Notes: generated by a model from the sequence alone, not told the origin. Shown: positions 1 through 9,864, numbered from the stretch's first letter. The stretch is 42,953 nt of DNA from a virus (IMGVR_UViG_3300038427_000024:1-42953); one strand, 5' to 3'. Program-made: numbers and translations.

Positions 1-131
1 TCCGAGGCGAAACAGAATGAGTACGGCGATCTCGCGCGCAAGGACATCACCAAGCAAAATATTCAAATGCACGTTGCGGGAATGGACGAACTCACCGGGC
101 GCCAGTTCCTTGTCAATCCCGAGAACCTCAA
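1..131. repeat. Left copy of 131-bp terminal direct repeat
   Basis: Bases 1-131 recur at 42823-42953 with a single difference (C at 127, T at 42949); the first 126 bases are identical. The repeat lies inside one coding frame, and the offset of 42822 is a multiple of 3, so the gene reads through the junction without a frameshift. This is what a circular or circularly permuted genome gives when an assembler leaves an overlap. A physical terminal repeat is less likely because it sits inside a virion gene. Confidence 0.95.
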
Positions 132-1200
132 GTATCGGTCCCGTGACGGCACGGACAAAGAGATGCCCGCTGCGGACCAGGCGAGTCTGCTGAAGTGGTT
201 CACCGATGACCTCACCGTTCGTCGGGAAATGCAGACTCGTGCCGACAAGGTTCAAACGTCCACCGTTGACAGCCAGATGGGGACGGCCCTCATCAATCTG
301 TTGGAAGGAAAACCCGGTGCTTTGACCTTGGACATGATCCAGTCCGGTCAGTGGCCGCAGGTAGACTCTGGTGAGAAGAAGAAGGAGTGGGAAACAAGTC
401 TGAGGTCTGCGATGGATTCGTTCAAAAAGCCGGCAACGGACAAGGAGAATTGGAACGATTCCACGGGTTATCTTCCGCTTGCGGCCCAAGTCTATGCTTT
501 CGACAGGAAGAAAGACCCGGTTTCAGCGGCGGCACTTTCCAATCAGATCGTCAAAGCGGGTACAGTCGATCACTCTATCACCGCCGCACACATGACCTCG
601 CTCCTTCAGGGATTGCAACTCGATCCCGATCCGATTCGATCAACGCTCATCCATGATGCTGGCACTCTTCTACCTACGGGAAAGGACGATCCCGCCGAGA
701 ACACGCAGAGGAATGCCAGTGCGACGGCGGATGTCGAACGTTTCCTAAACTCTCCCAAGGCGCAGACCATGACTCCCCAACAGTTGCAGGAAGGTACGCA
801 GAGGATTCTCGATTTCAACAAGAACCAGTACATCACCGACAAGTTGAACCAGTGGTACGGGACCACGCAGACCCAAGGGAAAATACTTGGCGTCTTGGGC
901 GCACGCAACGAACCTGCAACGGCGTTTGCCACGGTCATGAGTGAATTGCCGAAGATCGATGAGGCGGCGGCGGCAGGTGACAAGGCCGCGATCGCCACGA
1001 AGAAGAAAATACAGACCCTGGCAATGGACGATTTCCTGAAAACTGGCAACAAGATCGCAAGCGTCAATACCTCTTCGGCGCAGATTCGGATTCAGGACAC
1101 CAAGGGCATCTGGTGGACCCCGGTGTATGATCCGCAGACCCAACAGACAACTTGGAAGTGGCTCGATGCGCAGGCCGGACGGCCCGGGGTGTGGAGATAA
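1..1200 (+). CDS. Internal virion protein (T7 gp15-like position), C-terminal part
   Basis: This is the 3' part of the gene that starts at 42244. Joined across the circular junction it encodes about 592 residues; residue 194 is the serine codon at 1-3. The in-frame ATG at 67 is internal and not the start. The protein is polar, Q/D/K-rich and mostly helical, with no membrane segment. It ends in a W-rich tail (IWWTPVYDPQTQQTTWKWL). Its place after the gp14-like gene and before the giant internal protein matches the internal-core or ejection protein gp15 of T7-like phages. The TAA stop overlaps the ATG of the next gene (TAATG at 1198-1202). The identification rests on gene order and size rather than recognised motifs. 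Confidence 0.75.
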   Translation, partial: SEAKQNEYGDLARKDITKQNIQMHVAGMDELTGRQFLVNPENLKYRSRDGTDKEMPAADQASLLKWFTDDLTVRREMQTRADKVQTSTVDSQMGTALINLLEGKPGALTLDMIQSGQWPQVDSGEKKKEWETSLRSAMDSFKKPATDKENWNDSTGYLPLAAQVYAFDRKKDPVSAAALSNQIVKAGTVDHSITAAHMTSLLQGLQLDPDPIRSTLIHDAGTLLPTGKDDPAENTQRNASATADVERFLNSPKAQTMTPQQLQEGTQRILDFNKNQYITDKLNQWYGTTQTQGKILGVLGARNEPATAFATVMSELPKIDEAAAAGDKAAIATKKKIQTLAMDDFLKTGNKIASVNTSSAQIRIQDTKGIWWTPVYDPQTQQTTWKWLDAQAGRPGVWR

Positions 1201-4200
1201 TGTCCGACCTTTCCTTCCCTGAGAACACCAACGCCCCGGCGCTTCCAGGAATCGAACCACTTCCTCCTGATCCCGCTGAGGCGAGACAGGACATTCTCAA
1301 TGTGTCCCCTGATCCGCAGACGGAAGATGCGAAGATGGATCTCTCGAAGTACCTCGCCGAAAAAACGGGGATGTCCCCGGTGTTCATTCACCAGAACTTC
1401 GACTCGGTGGCGGACCAGTTCTACGGGAAGAAGACGCCGAATGCGGTTGAACGGCTCGGCAACACGATCAAGACGGAACAGGTTGGAAGGCAGATTGCCA
1501 AGTTATCCGCTCGACAGGCATTCGGGGATACCTCACCCGAGACGCAAGTGGCGATAGACGAACAGAAAAAATTACTTCCCGACCCTGAGACGACCATCAA
1601 GGGTCTTCCTGGTGACCTTATCAAGCAAATCTACTCCTTCGGTTTTGAACTTCCCAAAGAGGCTTACACCGGCGCTCTCACCGATCCCAAGGCATCGACC
1701 GTTGACAAGGTTGTGGCGGGGATTGCTTCCGTTCTCGCCCTCTCACCCGTTGGCGTCGTTCCGATCCAGGGCGGCAGGATCATCAAGGACATGAACGAGC
1801 AGGCCATCGGAGCCAGTTACCGAGCCTCGATTGACGCAGGAATGGATCCCACGGTCGCGCGTGTGCAAGCGGGGGTATCGGCACTCATCTTTGACGCCAT
1901 GAACACGTTGCAGATCGGGGCGGCGGCCGGCGCAGGAGAAAGGATCGCGGGGACCGCGATTGCAAAGGCCCTGTTGAGCAAATCCGTAGTCCGGCTCGGC
2001 TTGGAAGCCACCCAGCAGGAGGCACTCGCCTACGGCATGACCCTCGCCAACAAAGCCGTGAATGAGGCGGCGGTCGAGGCGAGCAACCAGTGGGCCGGGA
2101 CCAATCTTCCACACGAACAATTTTTGAACATGCTGAAAGAGGCGGGGATCGAAGCGCAACCGATGGCGATCATGGGAACCATGATAGCCGGGGCGAGCAC
2201 CGTGGGAGGAGCATACCGCATCGCCAAGGATTCGGCACTTGAAACGCAGGTGCGAGACACGGTGCGGAACATTGTGACACCCACCACGAAACCCCTGGAG
2301 ACGGTCCCCATCGAACCGCCCCGGCCCGAAATGACCGTCGAGCAGAAACAGACGATCTACGACCAGCGTATGGCACAGGCTCGGGCGCGTGTGGAGGAGA
2401 TCAAGGCGCGGCTGGCCACGGCAAAACCAGAGGAACGTCTTGCACTCGAAGCCGATCTTGCCGACTTGAATAAGACACTTCTGACTACCTTTGGCGAAAT
2501 GCCCGTGACTTGGTTCTCCGAAAAACCCGGTGACCAGAACGTCGGGGATGTACTGCACTCGGAAGACTTCCAGCTCGAACAACCGAAAGAGACGCCGGCG
2601 GTTCCCAAACCCGCGCCAGCGGTGCAGGAGAAGTTTGGTTTCGCAGAAATGACGCCCGGGCAAGTCAAGGATGAAGCGCAGCAGATGCGCATGTTCGAGG
2701 CACCCACGAAAAACGCATGGGATATGACGGGTTCCGAACTCGGAATAATCTATCATGCCGGTACAAAGAAAATTGAATCCGTGGATCTCTCGAAAACACA
2801 ACAACGGGACTATGGATTCTACGGCAAGGGGTTTTATGGAGCTACCAAACCCGAATATGCAAAGGGGTATGGGAACACGGTAAGTGAAATCAAACTTAAT
2901 CCCGAAGCGAAAGTCCTGAATGCATCTCTGAAACCCGAGAAGGCACCCGCAGGTCTTGTCGATGCCGTGGCATCAGATTACTACGATCGTGCGATTGAAG
3001 GAGCGAAGGCGCGCGGAAAAGAGGCGTTTCTTACCGAAGAAATCAAAGGCATTCGGACCAACCCTCTGGAATGGAAAAATGCTGTTGATTCCTTTGCCCG
3101 GAAACACGGCTATGATGTAGTCAAGTATTCAGATGCGGAAATCGTTCTACTGACCGGACGTGCGACTCAATCGTTCGAGAAACCGAAAACGCCAGAGGAA
3201 GTCATCGCGTATCTGTCGGACAAACCGGCTTCGCAATGGACGAAGGGTAACCAGCCCGACTACTACGACATCCTACATCCGAGCACGCGCGAGGGTGGGG
3301 GATGGCAGATTACCAACTTCGAGAGGGCCACCAACGAACCCACCGGCCACATGGACTACGCCACGAAGGAAGAGGCTATTCGTGACATGGTGGGGGCCGG
3401 GTGGGGACTCGCCGATGTCGCCAAGGAAGTACAGGCGTCCATCGTTGCACCTGAGACGGCCCCCCGCGAGCCGCTTCCTGCGGTGACGCAATTCGACCCC
3501 AACAAGATCCCGGTTCAAGAAGTCCCTCTCGACAAGATCACAATCTCCAAGGATGTCCCCAACTTCAAGGAAGGGGCGAATGCGCAGGGCATCATTGAAC
3601 CCCTGGCAGGCAAGCAGTACGAACGCCTCGGGACGGCCCCCATCGTGGTGTGGGAACGGACCGACGGTCGGATGGAAGTCATCACAGGTAGACACCGCTA
3701 CGATCTTGCGGTACGCTCAGGAGAGAAGACGATCCCCGCCCAGGTAGTACGCGAGGCGGACGGTTTCACGGCGGTCCAGGCGGCCACGTTCGATGCAGAG
3801 TCGAACATCCGTGATGGACAAGGAAGTGTAAAAGACTATGCGGCCTACTTCAAAGCCAACCAAGTCACAGAACAAGAAGCATCCAGCCGAGGACTTCTGG
3901 CGCGCGACAAAGGACGAAAGGGCTTCGCAATTGGCCAGTATGCCTCCGATGGTCTCTATACCCTCTATCGAAACGATCAGATTGGCGAAGGAAAAGCCGC
4001 AGCAATAGCGGCGGCAGCTCCCCGCGACGAGGGCCTGCAAAATGCGGGAATCCAGCGCGCGAAGGAACTGACCGCCGACGAACTCTCCAACTACGTCAAC
4101 ATCCTAAAAATCCAGTCCACGACATCGGGTGTCAATCTCGACCTGTTCGGCCGTGACGACACCGTGATGGTCGAGGCCGCGGCAGTCGCCAAGGAAGCCT

Positions 4201-7200
4201 CCCGCAAGATGGCGGGGCTCCGGGACGAGAATGCGGCTCTCAAGTCGGCTCTCCGCCTATCCACCAAAGAACGGGCGGCGCTTGTTGAGAAATATGGATT
4301 CAAGACGGGCGACCGTGCGGCGGTCGAGACACGGATCGGCGAACTCGAGCAACAGATCGCGGACTGGTCGAACTGGTACACGGATTCGGCCAAAGTGCGG
4401 GAGTTGCGCCAGCAGGCGGGATTGTCTGCGGAAGCGGCACCTATAACGAGAACGTTGGAGACAGCGACTACCGCACCCGAGAAGGCTCCCGTCAAGACTG
4501 CCGCGAAGGCCGAGACACCCGAGTTGCCCCCGATCAAACCTTTTGTGCCGGAAGCCGTGAGGCCTGCGGGCAACGAACCCATGACCGCTTCAGACTTCGA
4601 GAACTTCCTCATCCACGACCCGAGCTATGACCGGGCCGTGGCGGAAGTAAGAAGAGTGGAAGAGCAGATTCGCACCAAGGCGGGAAGCATCGAGGATCTG
4701 AACGCCGAACTGAAATCGGCAACGGACCGGGCGAATCAGGTTGCGGATGCCGTCAAGCAGGATTGGCAACACCGCATCGCTGTCAACCGTGCCAGGAGCG
4801 ATGCTCGGAAGTCAGTCAACAGAATGATCCAGGATATCGCCGGCATACAGACCAAGGGTGTGCGGATGCCCGACGAGTACCGAAAGGCCATCGAGGAAGT
4901 CAAGGATGCATTCGCCACGGTTCGGCACACTCAGAAAACGCTCGGTCATTTGAAGGACATTGCGGCCGCACTTGAAAAAGATCCCTACTTCCCCGTGAAC
5001 AAGGAGGACCGGGCCAGACTTGCCGATCTTGGCAAGACGCCGCTTCGGGATTTGTCGGTGGACGATCTGCGCACAATCCACGATGCGGTGATGATGTACG
5101 CGAAATTGGCGCAGACAGCGAACAAGGCTACTTTGCGCGGGCAGGTGGTGGACCGTGATGTTGCCGTGAAGACGATCACGGCTGAAATGCGCCCGACAAA
5201 GGGCATCGACGAGAACATACAGTCCAGCATCCCGACCATGGCCGGTGAGTTTGAGAAGTCAAGGATAAAGGCCGCAACGTTCCTCAAGGACTTGGTGAAC
5301 GACCCCGACATTGCGATCAATTCCGCATTCGGTGGGGAGCAGTCCAACGGCTATGAAATGTTCCAAGGCAAGATACTTGCCAATGAGGAAGTGAAGGCAA
5401 AGTACAACGCCGAGTATCGAAAACCTCTGGACGACTTCGCTGCCAAGCACAACCTGAACTTGGACAGGTGGCGATTGGAACCGAAGTCTTTCGACCTCGG
5501 AGGCGGTAGGAGTGTGAAACTCACCCGCGACGAAGTGCTGGAAATGTGGCAACACGCACAGAGACCGGACAACCTGGCCGATCTTCAGGCCGGGTACGGC
5601 ACGGTCAACGGCGATCATCCCTATCACAAGTACACCCTCAAGCCCGAGGAAATCCAACAGATCATTTCTGGATTGGACCCGAAGGAGAAGGAACTCCTTG
5701 GCATCCTCGCCAGCGAGTACAAAATGCGCGGGCAAGAAGCGGACTCGGTTTCCTATGATGTGAACGGTGCACATTTGGAACTCCTCGCGGACTATGTGCC
5801 CATAACACTTTTGCCCGGCAACCGCGGGGAACCCATCGAGTTCGAGCTCGCGAAAAAGGAATATGCCAACAGACTCACCCGCGCGGGAGTGGACAAGGGC
5901 CACATGCAGGAACGCACGGGGTTTGTCGGACCCCTGATGATCCGGGGCGCCGTGGATGCCTACTTGCGGCACGCCGATAACATCGCAACCTACCGATCGA
6001 TGGAGAAGGACATCCGCAACGCCGGGCGCGTGTTGTACTCCAAGGATTTCCAGGACCAGGTGCGGGCGAGAAGTGGAGGGGACTGGCTTCTCTCGGTGAT
6101 GGACCGCAACCTCAAGGATGCGGCGGGAATGAAGGAACCGAACCGGGGCGCGGCCAAAATGGTGATGGATCTCCGGCGTAAGGCCATGACCGCCATTCTA
6201 TTCGGACGCCTGCAGACCGCCGTGATCAACTCGGTACTACAGTTCCGGGGCATGATCTATGCGGGATTCGGACACGGCCTCACGGGAATCGCCGAAAATC
6301 TATTCAACCCCAAGGGTGTCCATGATCTTCTGATGGCGGTCAACCCCTACTACCACGAGAGAAGTACCAGAGGTTTCACGCGCGAGCAATCCGACATCTT
6401 CGCATCGACGACTCCCCAAAAGATACTCGGCAAGGTGGGCCGGGCAGGGGCGCTTCCGACGAGAATATTGACCCAATGGGCCATCGCGGGGGAGATGAAA
6501 GGCGCGTACAACCGAGCCATGGCAGAGATCAAAGCCCTGCGCACACGGGATACGCCCCTTTCTGCCAGCGTTGGGTTGGCGATGCGGGATGAGACGGGGA
6601 ATATCTTGACCGCCGACCAGATCAAGGCGATGCCCGCAGAGAAGTTGCCATTTCTGGCATCCAAGTTCGGCACATACTCGGTCGAACGTACGCACGCATC
6701 GAGTCTGCCCGAGATGCAGGCGATTCTTTCCAAGAATCCCGTGGGGGCACAACTCACCACGTTTCAATCCGAGTTTCATGCCGCCCTTTCCGCTGTCCGC
6801 CGTTCGTTCATGGAGGCGAAATACACGCCGAACGGATGGTGGAAGGCACTCCGTACCGTGGCGATCCTCGGCGCTTTGGAACCGACGGCGATATGGGGGG
6901 CGCGGACTTTGTTTGCGAAGTTGCTCGCCAAGCGTGACCCGAAATGGACCGACGAAATGATCACTCAGGCCATCGGCGGGTTGCCCGTGGCGCGTGATGT
7001 CGTTGGCTCGGGACTTCGTATGATCGAATACGGTCCTTCATCCCCGGCCGCTGACGCCAACACCTTCTTTCTGGACAAGTACGTGGGGGATGCTGGCAGG
7101 AATGTCTATCTCATGGACCGTGCGTTTACGGCGGCCAGTCAGGACTCCCGCCGGAAAGCGGCGTGGAAGATGGTGGACAACATGGCCAACACCACCATCA

Positions 7201-7298
7201 GCCTGACGACCGGCGTGAGTTATCAGGCCATGCGCGATCTTGTGGTGGGAGTTTACAAAACCTTGAGCGGTACTGGCCCAACGGTGAAGAAGGAGTAA
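1200..7298 (+). CDS. Giant polyvalent internal virion protein with ART-like and ParB-like domains
   Basis: The protein has 2032 residues, counted from the ATG at 1200, which overlaps the previous stop and has GTGGAG just upstream; an in-frame ATG at 1152 lies inside the previous gene and is less likely. Its position matches T7 gp16 (1318 residues), but I see no lytic transglycosylase domain. N-terminal residues about 165-360 are Ala/Gly-rich and hydrophobic. Residues about 515-660 look like an ADP-ribosyltransferase fold: H519 in a YHAGT motif, GKGFYGATKPEYAKGYG at 542-558, and YSDAEIVLL near 643-651. Residues about 770-900 look ParB-like, with GRHRYDLAVRSG near 830 and a following NIRDGQGS motif. 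Long helical or coiled-coil regions follow, and residues about 1660-1935 are hydrophobic, as in ejection proteins. It is probably packaged in the virion and injected with the DNA. The domain calls follow the known polyvalent-protein theme; the activities are inferred. Confidence 0.82.
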   Translation: MSDLSFPENTNAPALPGIEPLPPDPAEARQDILNVSPDPQTEDAKMDLSKYLAEKTGMSPVFIHQNFDSVADQFYGKKTPNAVERLGNTIKTEQVGRQIAKLSARQAFGDTSPETQVAIDEQKKLLPDPETTIKGLPGDLIKQIYSFGFELPKEAYTGALTDPKASTVDKVVAGIASVLALSPVGVVPIQGGRIIKDMNEQAIGASYRASIDAGMDPTVARVQAGVSALIFDAMNTLQIGAAAGAGERIAGTAIAKALLSKSVVRLGLEATQQEALAYGMTLANKAVNEAAVEASNQWAGTNLPHEQFLNMLKEAGIEAQPMAIMGTMIAGASTVGGAYRIAKDSALETQVRDTVRNIVTPTTKPLETVPIEPPRPEMTVEQKQTIYDQRMAQARARVEEIKARLATAKPEERLALEADLADLNKTLLTTFGEMPVTWFSEKPGDQNVGDVLHSEDFQLEQPKETPAVPKPAPAVQEKFGFAEMTPGQVKDEAQQMRMFEAPTKNAWDMTGSELGIIYHAGTKKIESVDLSKTQQRDYGFYGKGFYGATKPEYAKGYGNTVSEIKLNPEAKVLNASLKPEKAPAGLVDAVASDYYDRAIEGAKARGKEAFLTEEIKGIRTNPLEWKNAVDSFARKHGYDVVKYSDAEIVLLTGRATQSFEKPKTPEEVIAYLSDKPASQWTKGNQPDYYDILHPSTREGGGWQITNFERATNEPTGHMDYATKEEAIRDMVGAGWGLADVAKEVQASIVAPETAPREPLPAVTQFDPNKIPVQEVPLDKITISKDVPNFKEGANAQGIIEPLAGKQYERLGTAPIVVWERTDGRMEVITGRHRYDLAVRSGEKTIPAQVVREADGFTAVQAATFDAESNIRDGQGSVKDYAAYFKANQVTEQEASSRGLLARDKGRKGFAIGQYASDGLYTLYRNDQIGEGKAAAIAAAAPRDEGLQNAGIQRAKELTADELSNYVNILKIQSTTSGVNLDLFGRDDTVMVEAAAVAKEASRKMAGLRDENAALKSALRLSTKERAALVEKYGFKTGDRAAVETRIGELEQQIADWSNWYTDSAKVRELRQQAGLSAEAAPITRTLETATTAPEKAPVKTAAKAETPELPPIKPFVPEAVRPAGNEPMTASDFENFLIHDPSYDRAVAEVRRVEEQIRTKAGSIEDLNAELKSATDRANQVADAVKQDWQHRIAVNRARSDARKSVNRMIQDIAGIQTKGVRMPDEYRKAIEEVKDAFATVRHTQKTLGHLKDIAAALEKDPYFPVNKEDRARLADLGKTPLRDLSVDDLRTIHDAVMMYAKLAQTANKATLRGQVVDRDVAVKTITAEMRPTKGIDENIQSSIPTMAGEFEKSRIKAATFLKDLVNDPDIAINSAFGGEQSNGYEMFQGKILANEEVKAKYNAEYRKPLDDFAAKHNLNLDRWRLEPKSFDLGGGRSVKLTRDEVLEMWQHAQRPDNLADLQAGYGTVNGDHPYHKYTLKPEEIQQIISGLDPKEKELLGILASEYKMRGQEADSVSYDVNGAHLELLADYVPITLLPGNRGEPIEFELAKKEYANRLTRAGVDKGHMQERTGFVGPLMIRGAVDAYLRHADNIATYRSMEKDIRNAGRVLYSKDFQDQVRARSGGDWLLSVMDRNLKDAAGMKEPNRGAAKMVMDLRRKAMTAILFGRLQTAVINSVLQFRGMIYAGFGHGLTGIAENLFNPKGVHDLLMAVNPYYHERSTRGFTREQSDIFASTTPQKILGKVGRAGALPTRILTQWAIAGEMKGAYNRAMAEIKALRTRDTPLSASVGLAMRDETGNILTADQIKAMPAEKLPFLASKFGTYSVERTHASSLPEMQAILSKNPVGAQLTTFQSEFHAALSAVRRSFMEAKYTPNGWWKALRTVAILGALEPTAIWGARTLFAKLLAKRDPKWTDEMITQAIGGLPVARDVVGSGLRMIEYGPSSPAADANTFFLDKYVGDAGRNVYLMDRAFTAASQDSRRKAAWKMVDNMANTTISLTTGVSYQAMRDLVVGVYKTLSGTGPTVKKE

Positions 7299-7302
7299 AG
7301 CG

Positions 7303-8745
7303 ATGAGCGTCACGAATCCACTGTACAAGAAGTCCTACACCGGCCGCGGTGATACTGGCCCGTATGCGATCAACTTCTCGGTGAATCTGGACGCCGGAGG
7401 AAACGCCTCCGATATCCTGGTGCAGGTTCAAGACTCGGCGGGAGTGATAACCGACATCACTGCCACCAGCACCATCACGGGAATGAACGTCTACACCACA
7501 GCCTCCTATGACGCCACCAACACCGTGACGCTGTTGCGGTATCCTGACCTGACCCAACCCTACACCTTCCCCTACGGGACGAAGTTTCCATCGAGAACCT
7601 TTGAGTCGGCGCTGGATCGCCTGTTGTTCGTGATTCACCGAATCGCGGGGAACTCTGATTACGCGATCAAGACACCTCTGGCTGATGCCGCACCTCCTGC
7701 GGAACTCCCTGGCAAGAACGCTCGCAAGGGTCACTTCCTGTATTTCGACGTGACTAACGGTGATCCTATTCCCGCAGACCCCGCAAGTAGTGTTGGCATC
7801 AGTGCGTTCATGCAGACGGTCGTGGATGATCTGTCGGCGGCGGCGGCGCTGACCACATTGGGGATTCACACTTTCTGGCAAGCGGGCCTTGCGTCGGCTG
7901 ATATTAAACTCCTTTCGGCGTTGTTTGAGGCACCGACAATTCTGAGTACGGGAAGCCCTTACACACTCGTTGCCTGGTCCACTGAAAAACTCATCATTAC
8001 GGCGACCACGAACCCGTATATCGTGAACCTTCCGCAAGCGACTACGTGTGTCGGGTACCGGGTCAAGATCATGGACGGTAGCGCACTGGCAACGGGACTC
8101 GTCAAGATTGTTCCCTACACCGGCGACGCGATCGGTTCACTCGCCGCGAATACAGAGGTCTATCTCCAAAACCTTGACCAGAGCGGTGCACCGTACCTTT
8201 TCCAATACATCGAACTGGTTGCAACGAAAGCCGGCTACTGGGATGTGGTCGGAGGCCAGTTCTGCCCTCACCAGACAGTGGACACCGATGGCTCTCAGTA
8301 TCACCTGGGAAAGTTCAAGCACCTGCCGCTGGGAAATACAACAGCCAGGGGGACGAGTTTCGTTCCTGTCGCGCAGGGTAGCTGGTATGGGTCACCAATT
8401 CAGGTGACCGGATCTTACGGAGTACCCGTAGGGGCGAAGGTTGTACGTCTCCGCTTCGCCGTGATTCCTTATGTTACGGCGGCTGGTGTTTTCGGTCTCA
8501 CTATCTGTCTCTCTGACAACAACGGCCAAACCCCAACCGGCACTCCTACCTATATGGCATTCCCAACAGTAGGAGGAAATGGTTATGCCGCTGCGGCAGG
8601 AGGGTTCCAGCTACCCTATACAGAGGTAGACGTTCCGCTCAATTCCAGTGGTCAGTTTTATGCGTTTTCTCTGGTTCTCACCAATGTCAATCAGGCACAA
8701 TGTGTAGTCGGATGGGCCGTCGTCGAGTGGTCCATGGGAGACTGA
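7303..8745 (+). CDS. Tail fibre protein with T7-type N-terminal domain
   Basis: The protein has 480 residues. Its N-terminal 115 residues match the T7 gp17 tail-attachment domain pattern: an opening Y.G.G.TGPYAINF-like segment, a D-x-T-x-T segment, LLRYPDLTQPYTFPYGTKFP, then SALDRLLFVIHRI. This part would dock the fibre to the tail tube. The rest is Thr/Gly/Ala-rich beta structure, presumably the trimeric shaft and receptor-binding tip at residues about 320-480. AGAAGGAG lies 10 bases before the ATG. It follows the last internal virion gene, the same order as in T7-like genomes. Its receptor cannot be predicted. The beta-helix protein at 27725-29287 is a second receptor-binding candidate. Confidence 0.88.
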   Translation: MSVTNPLYKKSYTGRGDTGPYAINFSVNLDAGGNASDILVQVQDSAGVITDITATSTITGMNVYTTASYDATNTVTLLRYPDLTQPYTFPYGTKFPSRTFESALDRLLFVIHRIAGNSDYAIKTPLADAAPPAELPGKNARKGHFLYFDVTNGDPIPADPASSVGISAFMQTVVDDLSAAAALTTLGIHTFWQAGLASADIKLLSALFEAPTILSTGSPYTLVAWSTEKLIITATTNPYIVNLPQATTCVGYRVKIMDGSALATGLVKIVPYTGDAIGSLAANTEVYLQNLDQSGAPYLFQYIELVATKAGYWDVVGGQFCPHQTVDTDGSQYHLGKFKHLPLGNTTARGTSFVPVAQGSWYGSPIQVTGSYGVPVGAKVVRLRFAVIPYVTAAGVFGLTICLSDNNGQTPTGTPTYMAFPTVGGNGYAAAAGGFQLPYTEVDVPLNSSGQFYAFSLVLTNVNQAQCVVGWAVVEWSMGD

Positions 8746-8748
8746 CGG

Positions 8749-9132
8749 ATGAACTGGCTGGTGCTTGCCTTCGCCCTGACACTCGGGTACACGCCGAACA
8801 ACAACGTGTGGCAGTACCAGCCTCCGCCCACGGTCTGGTCAACGGAGTCGGCGCTGATCGTGGTCATGGATGCCGAGGTCCGGGCCTGGGGCAGACTGTA
8901 CGTCGGCGGGTCGCTCGGCGTCCCCGTATGGTCGGTCCCCGGCGGCTACTGGCCGCAGTCCTTGCAGAGCGTGGTCCGCGCGGGCGTGCGGTTCGGCGGC
9001 GTGGAGGTGGGGTGGAGTCACCTCTGCACTCACCCCGTGATGCCGTTCCAGCCCACATACAGCGAGCAGACACTTTGGGAAGGTGGCTATGACGAGTTCC
9101 ACGTCAAGTTCTCGGCGGAGGTCCACCTGTGA
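8749..9132 (+). CDS. Secreted small protein, possibly beta-barrel-like
   Basis: The protein has 127 residues and starts with a short hydrophobic signal-like segment (MNWLVLAFALTLGYT). The mature part alternates polar and hydrophobic residues with many Gly/Trp/Tyr. It shows strand-like runs such as LYVGGSLGVPVWSV, VRAGVRFGGVEVGW and a final FHVKFSAEVHL ending near the C-terminus, as in outer-membrane barrel proteins. A GGGAG ribosome site precedes the ATG. It begins four bases after the tail fibre stop and overlaps the next gene, so it opens the lysis/envelope operon. An outer-membrane or surface-exclusion role is possible. I do not recognise the family. Confidence 0.6.
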   Translation: MNWLVLAFALTLGYTPNNNVWQYQPPPTVWSTESALIVVMDAEVRAWGRLYVGGSLGVPVWSVPGGYWPQSLQSVVRAGVRFGGVEVGWSHLCTHPVMPFQPTYSEQTLWEGGYDEFHVKFSAEVHL

Positions 9133-9389
9133 TGGAAAAAGCGTGGCTCGTTGTCGGGATCATCGTAGCGGCGATCGCCTGCATTCTTTCTCTCATCGCC
9201 GTCGTGCAGGTCTGGAAAAAAACATCAATGGTCGAGGGAAGGCACCTTCAAGAGGTGACTGCCCTCAAAGAAAAAGTATCGGCTCTTGAAGCGCACGAAA
9301 CAAAAATAGATGAAATGGCCGGGGACATTCGAGAAATCAAGGCTGACATCAAGTGGCTCAAGAAGGAGAGGAACTCATGGGGAGAATGA
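9132..9389 (+). CDS. Membrane-anchored coiled-coil protein of lysis cassette
   Basis: The protein has about 85 residues from the ATG at 9132 (TGATG overlap with the previous stop; a GTG at 9129 is also possible). One N-terminal transmembrane helix, residues about 5-27, is followed by a short basic junction and a heptad-rich coiled coil (VTALKEKVSALEAHETKIDEM). This N-in, single-span arrangement suits an inner-membrane i-spanin or an accessory holin-like protein. GGAGG lies 11-15 bases upstream. The neighbouring endolysin candidate supports a lysis role, but the family is not recognised. Confidence 0.65.
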   Translation: MEKAWLVVGIIVAAIACILSLIAVVQVWKKTSMVEGRHLQEVTALKEKVSALEAHETKIDEMAGDIREIKADIKWLKKERNSWGE

Positions 9390-9390
9390 A

Positions 9391-9864
9391 ATGATCGCAG
9401 AACTTCAGAACCTTGCCCTGGCCCTGGGGAAGTGGGGCTGCTTCGAGTTTGCCATCATGCATGCGGCCGAGGTCGAACGCGGCACGGAAGCGGGACCCCC
9501 CTTGGCGTTGCACGTCGAGGCACTGCGCCGCGGGTACGTCACCCCCGACTGCACGGTGGGACCTGCGGGGGACATGATGGGGTGGCTCTGCGGGGACGGT
9601 TCGCGCTGGGACTGTCTGAAGGCGGGGATCGGCGTGGACAGCCACGGACGGCCCTACGATCTGCCGATGGGCTACGTGATCCAGCCAAGGGAGCATGACA
9701 TCGGGCGTTACGAACTGGTCGTCAAGGACGGGGCCGGGGTGACCACAACGCTGGGGCACTTCGTCTACCTGGCGCCCGGGATGTTGTGGGACTCGTGCGG
9801 AGAGAGCAATTGCCGTCTTCACGGCACGCTCATATCAAGACGGATTCTGAGGAGGGTAGGATGA
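9391..9864 (+). CDS. DUF261-like putative cysteine peptidase, endolysin candidate
   Basis: The protein has 157 residues from the ATG at 9391. The N-terminal segment LALGKWGCFEFAIMHAAE resembles the W-G-C-[YF] motif of DUF261-type phage proteins, placing a possible nucleophile at C17. Towards the C-terminus, LGHFVYL (H123) followed by LWDSC (D134) gives the His...Asp order of C39/papain-like peptidases. No signal peptide is present, so a holin would have to release it. It sits between two membrane proteins, the usual place of an endolysin. The reading as a peptidoglycan peptidase is inferred from triad geometry and context. A structural or assembly peptidase is the alternative. Confidence 0.6.
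   Translation: MIAELQNLALALGKWGCFEFAIMHAAEVERGTEAGPPLALHVEALRRGYVTPDCTVGPAGDMMGWLCGDGSRWDCLKAGIGVDSHGRPYDLPMGYVIQPREHDIGRYELVVKDGAGVTTTLGHFVYLAPGMLWDSCGESNCRLHGTLISRRILRRVG

Noticed and set aside
1743-2804. 353-codon minus-strand open frame
   Set aside because: Opposite the giant virion gene; Cys/His/Arg-rich, with the composition of a shadow frame, and no ribosome site or plausible domain.
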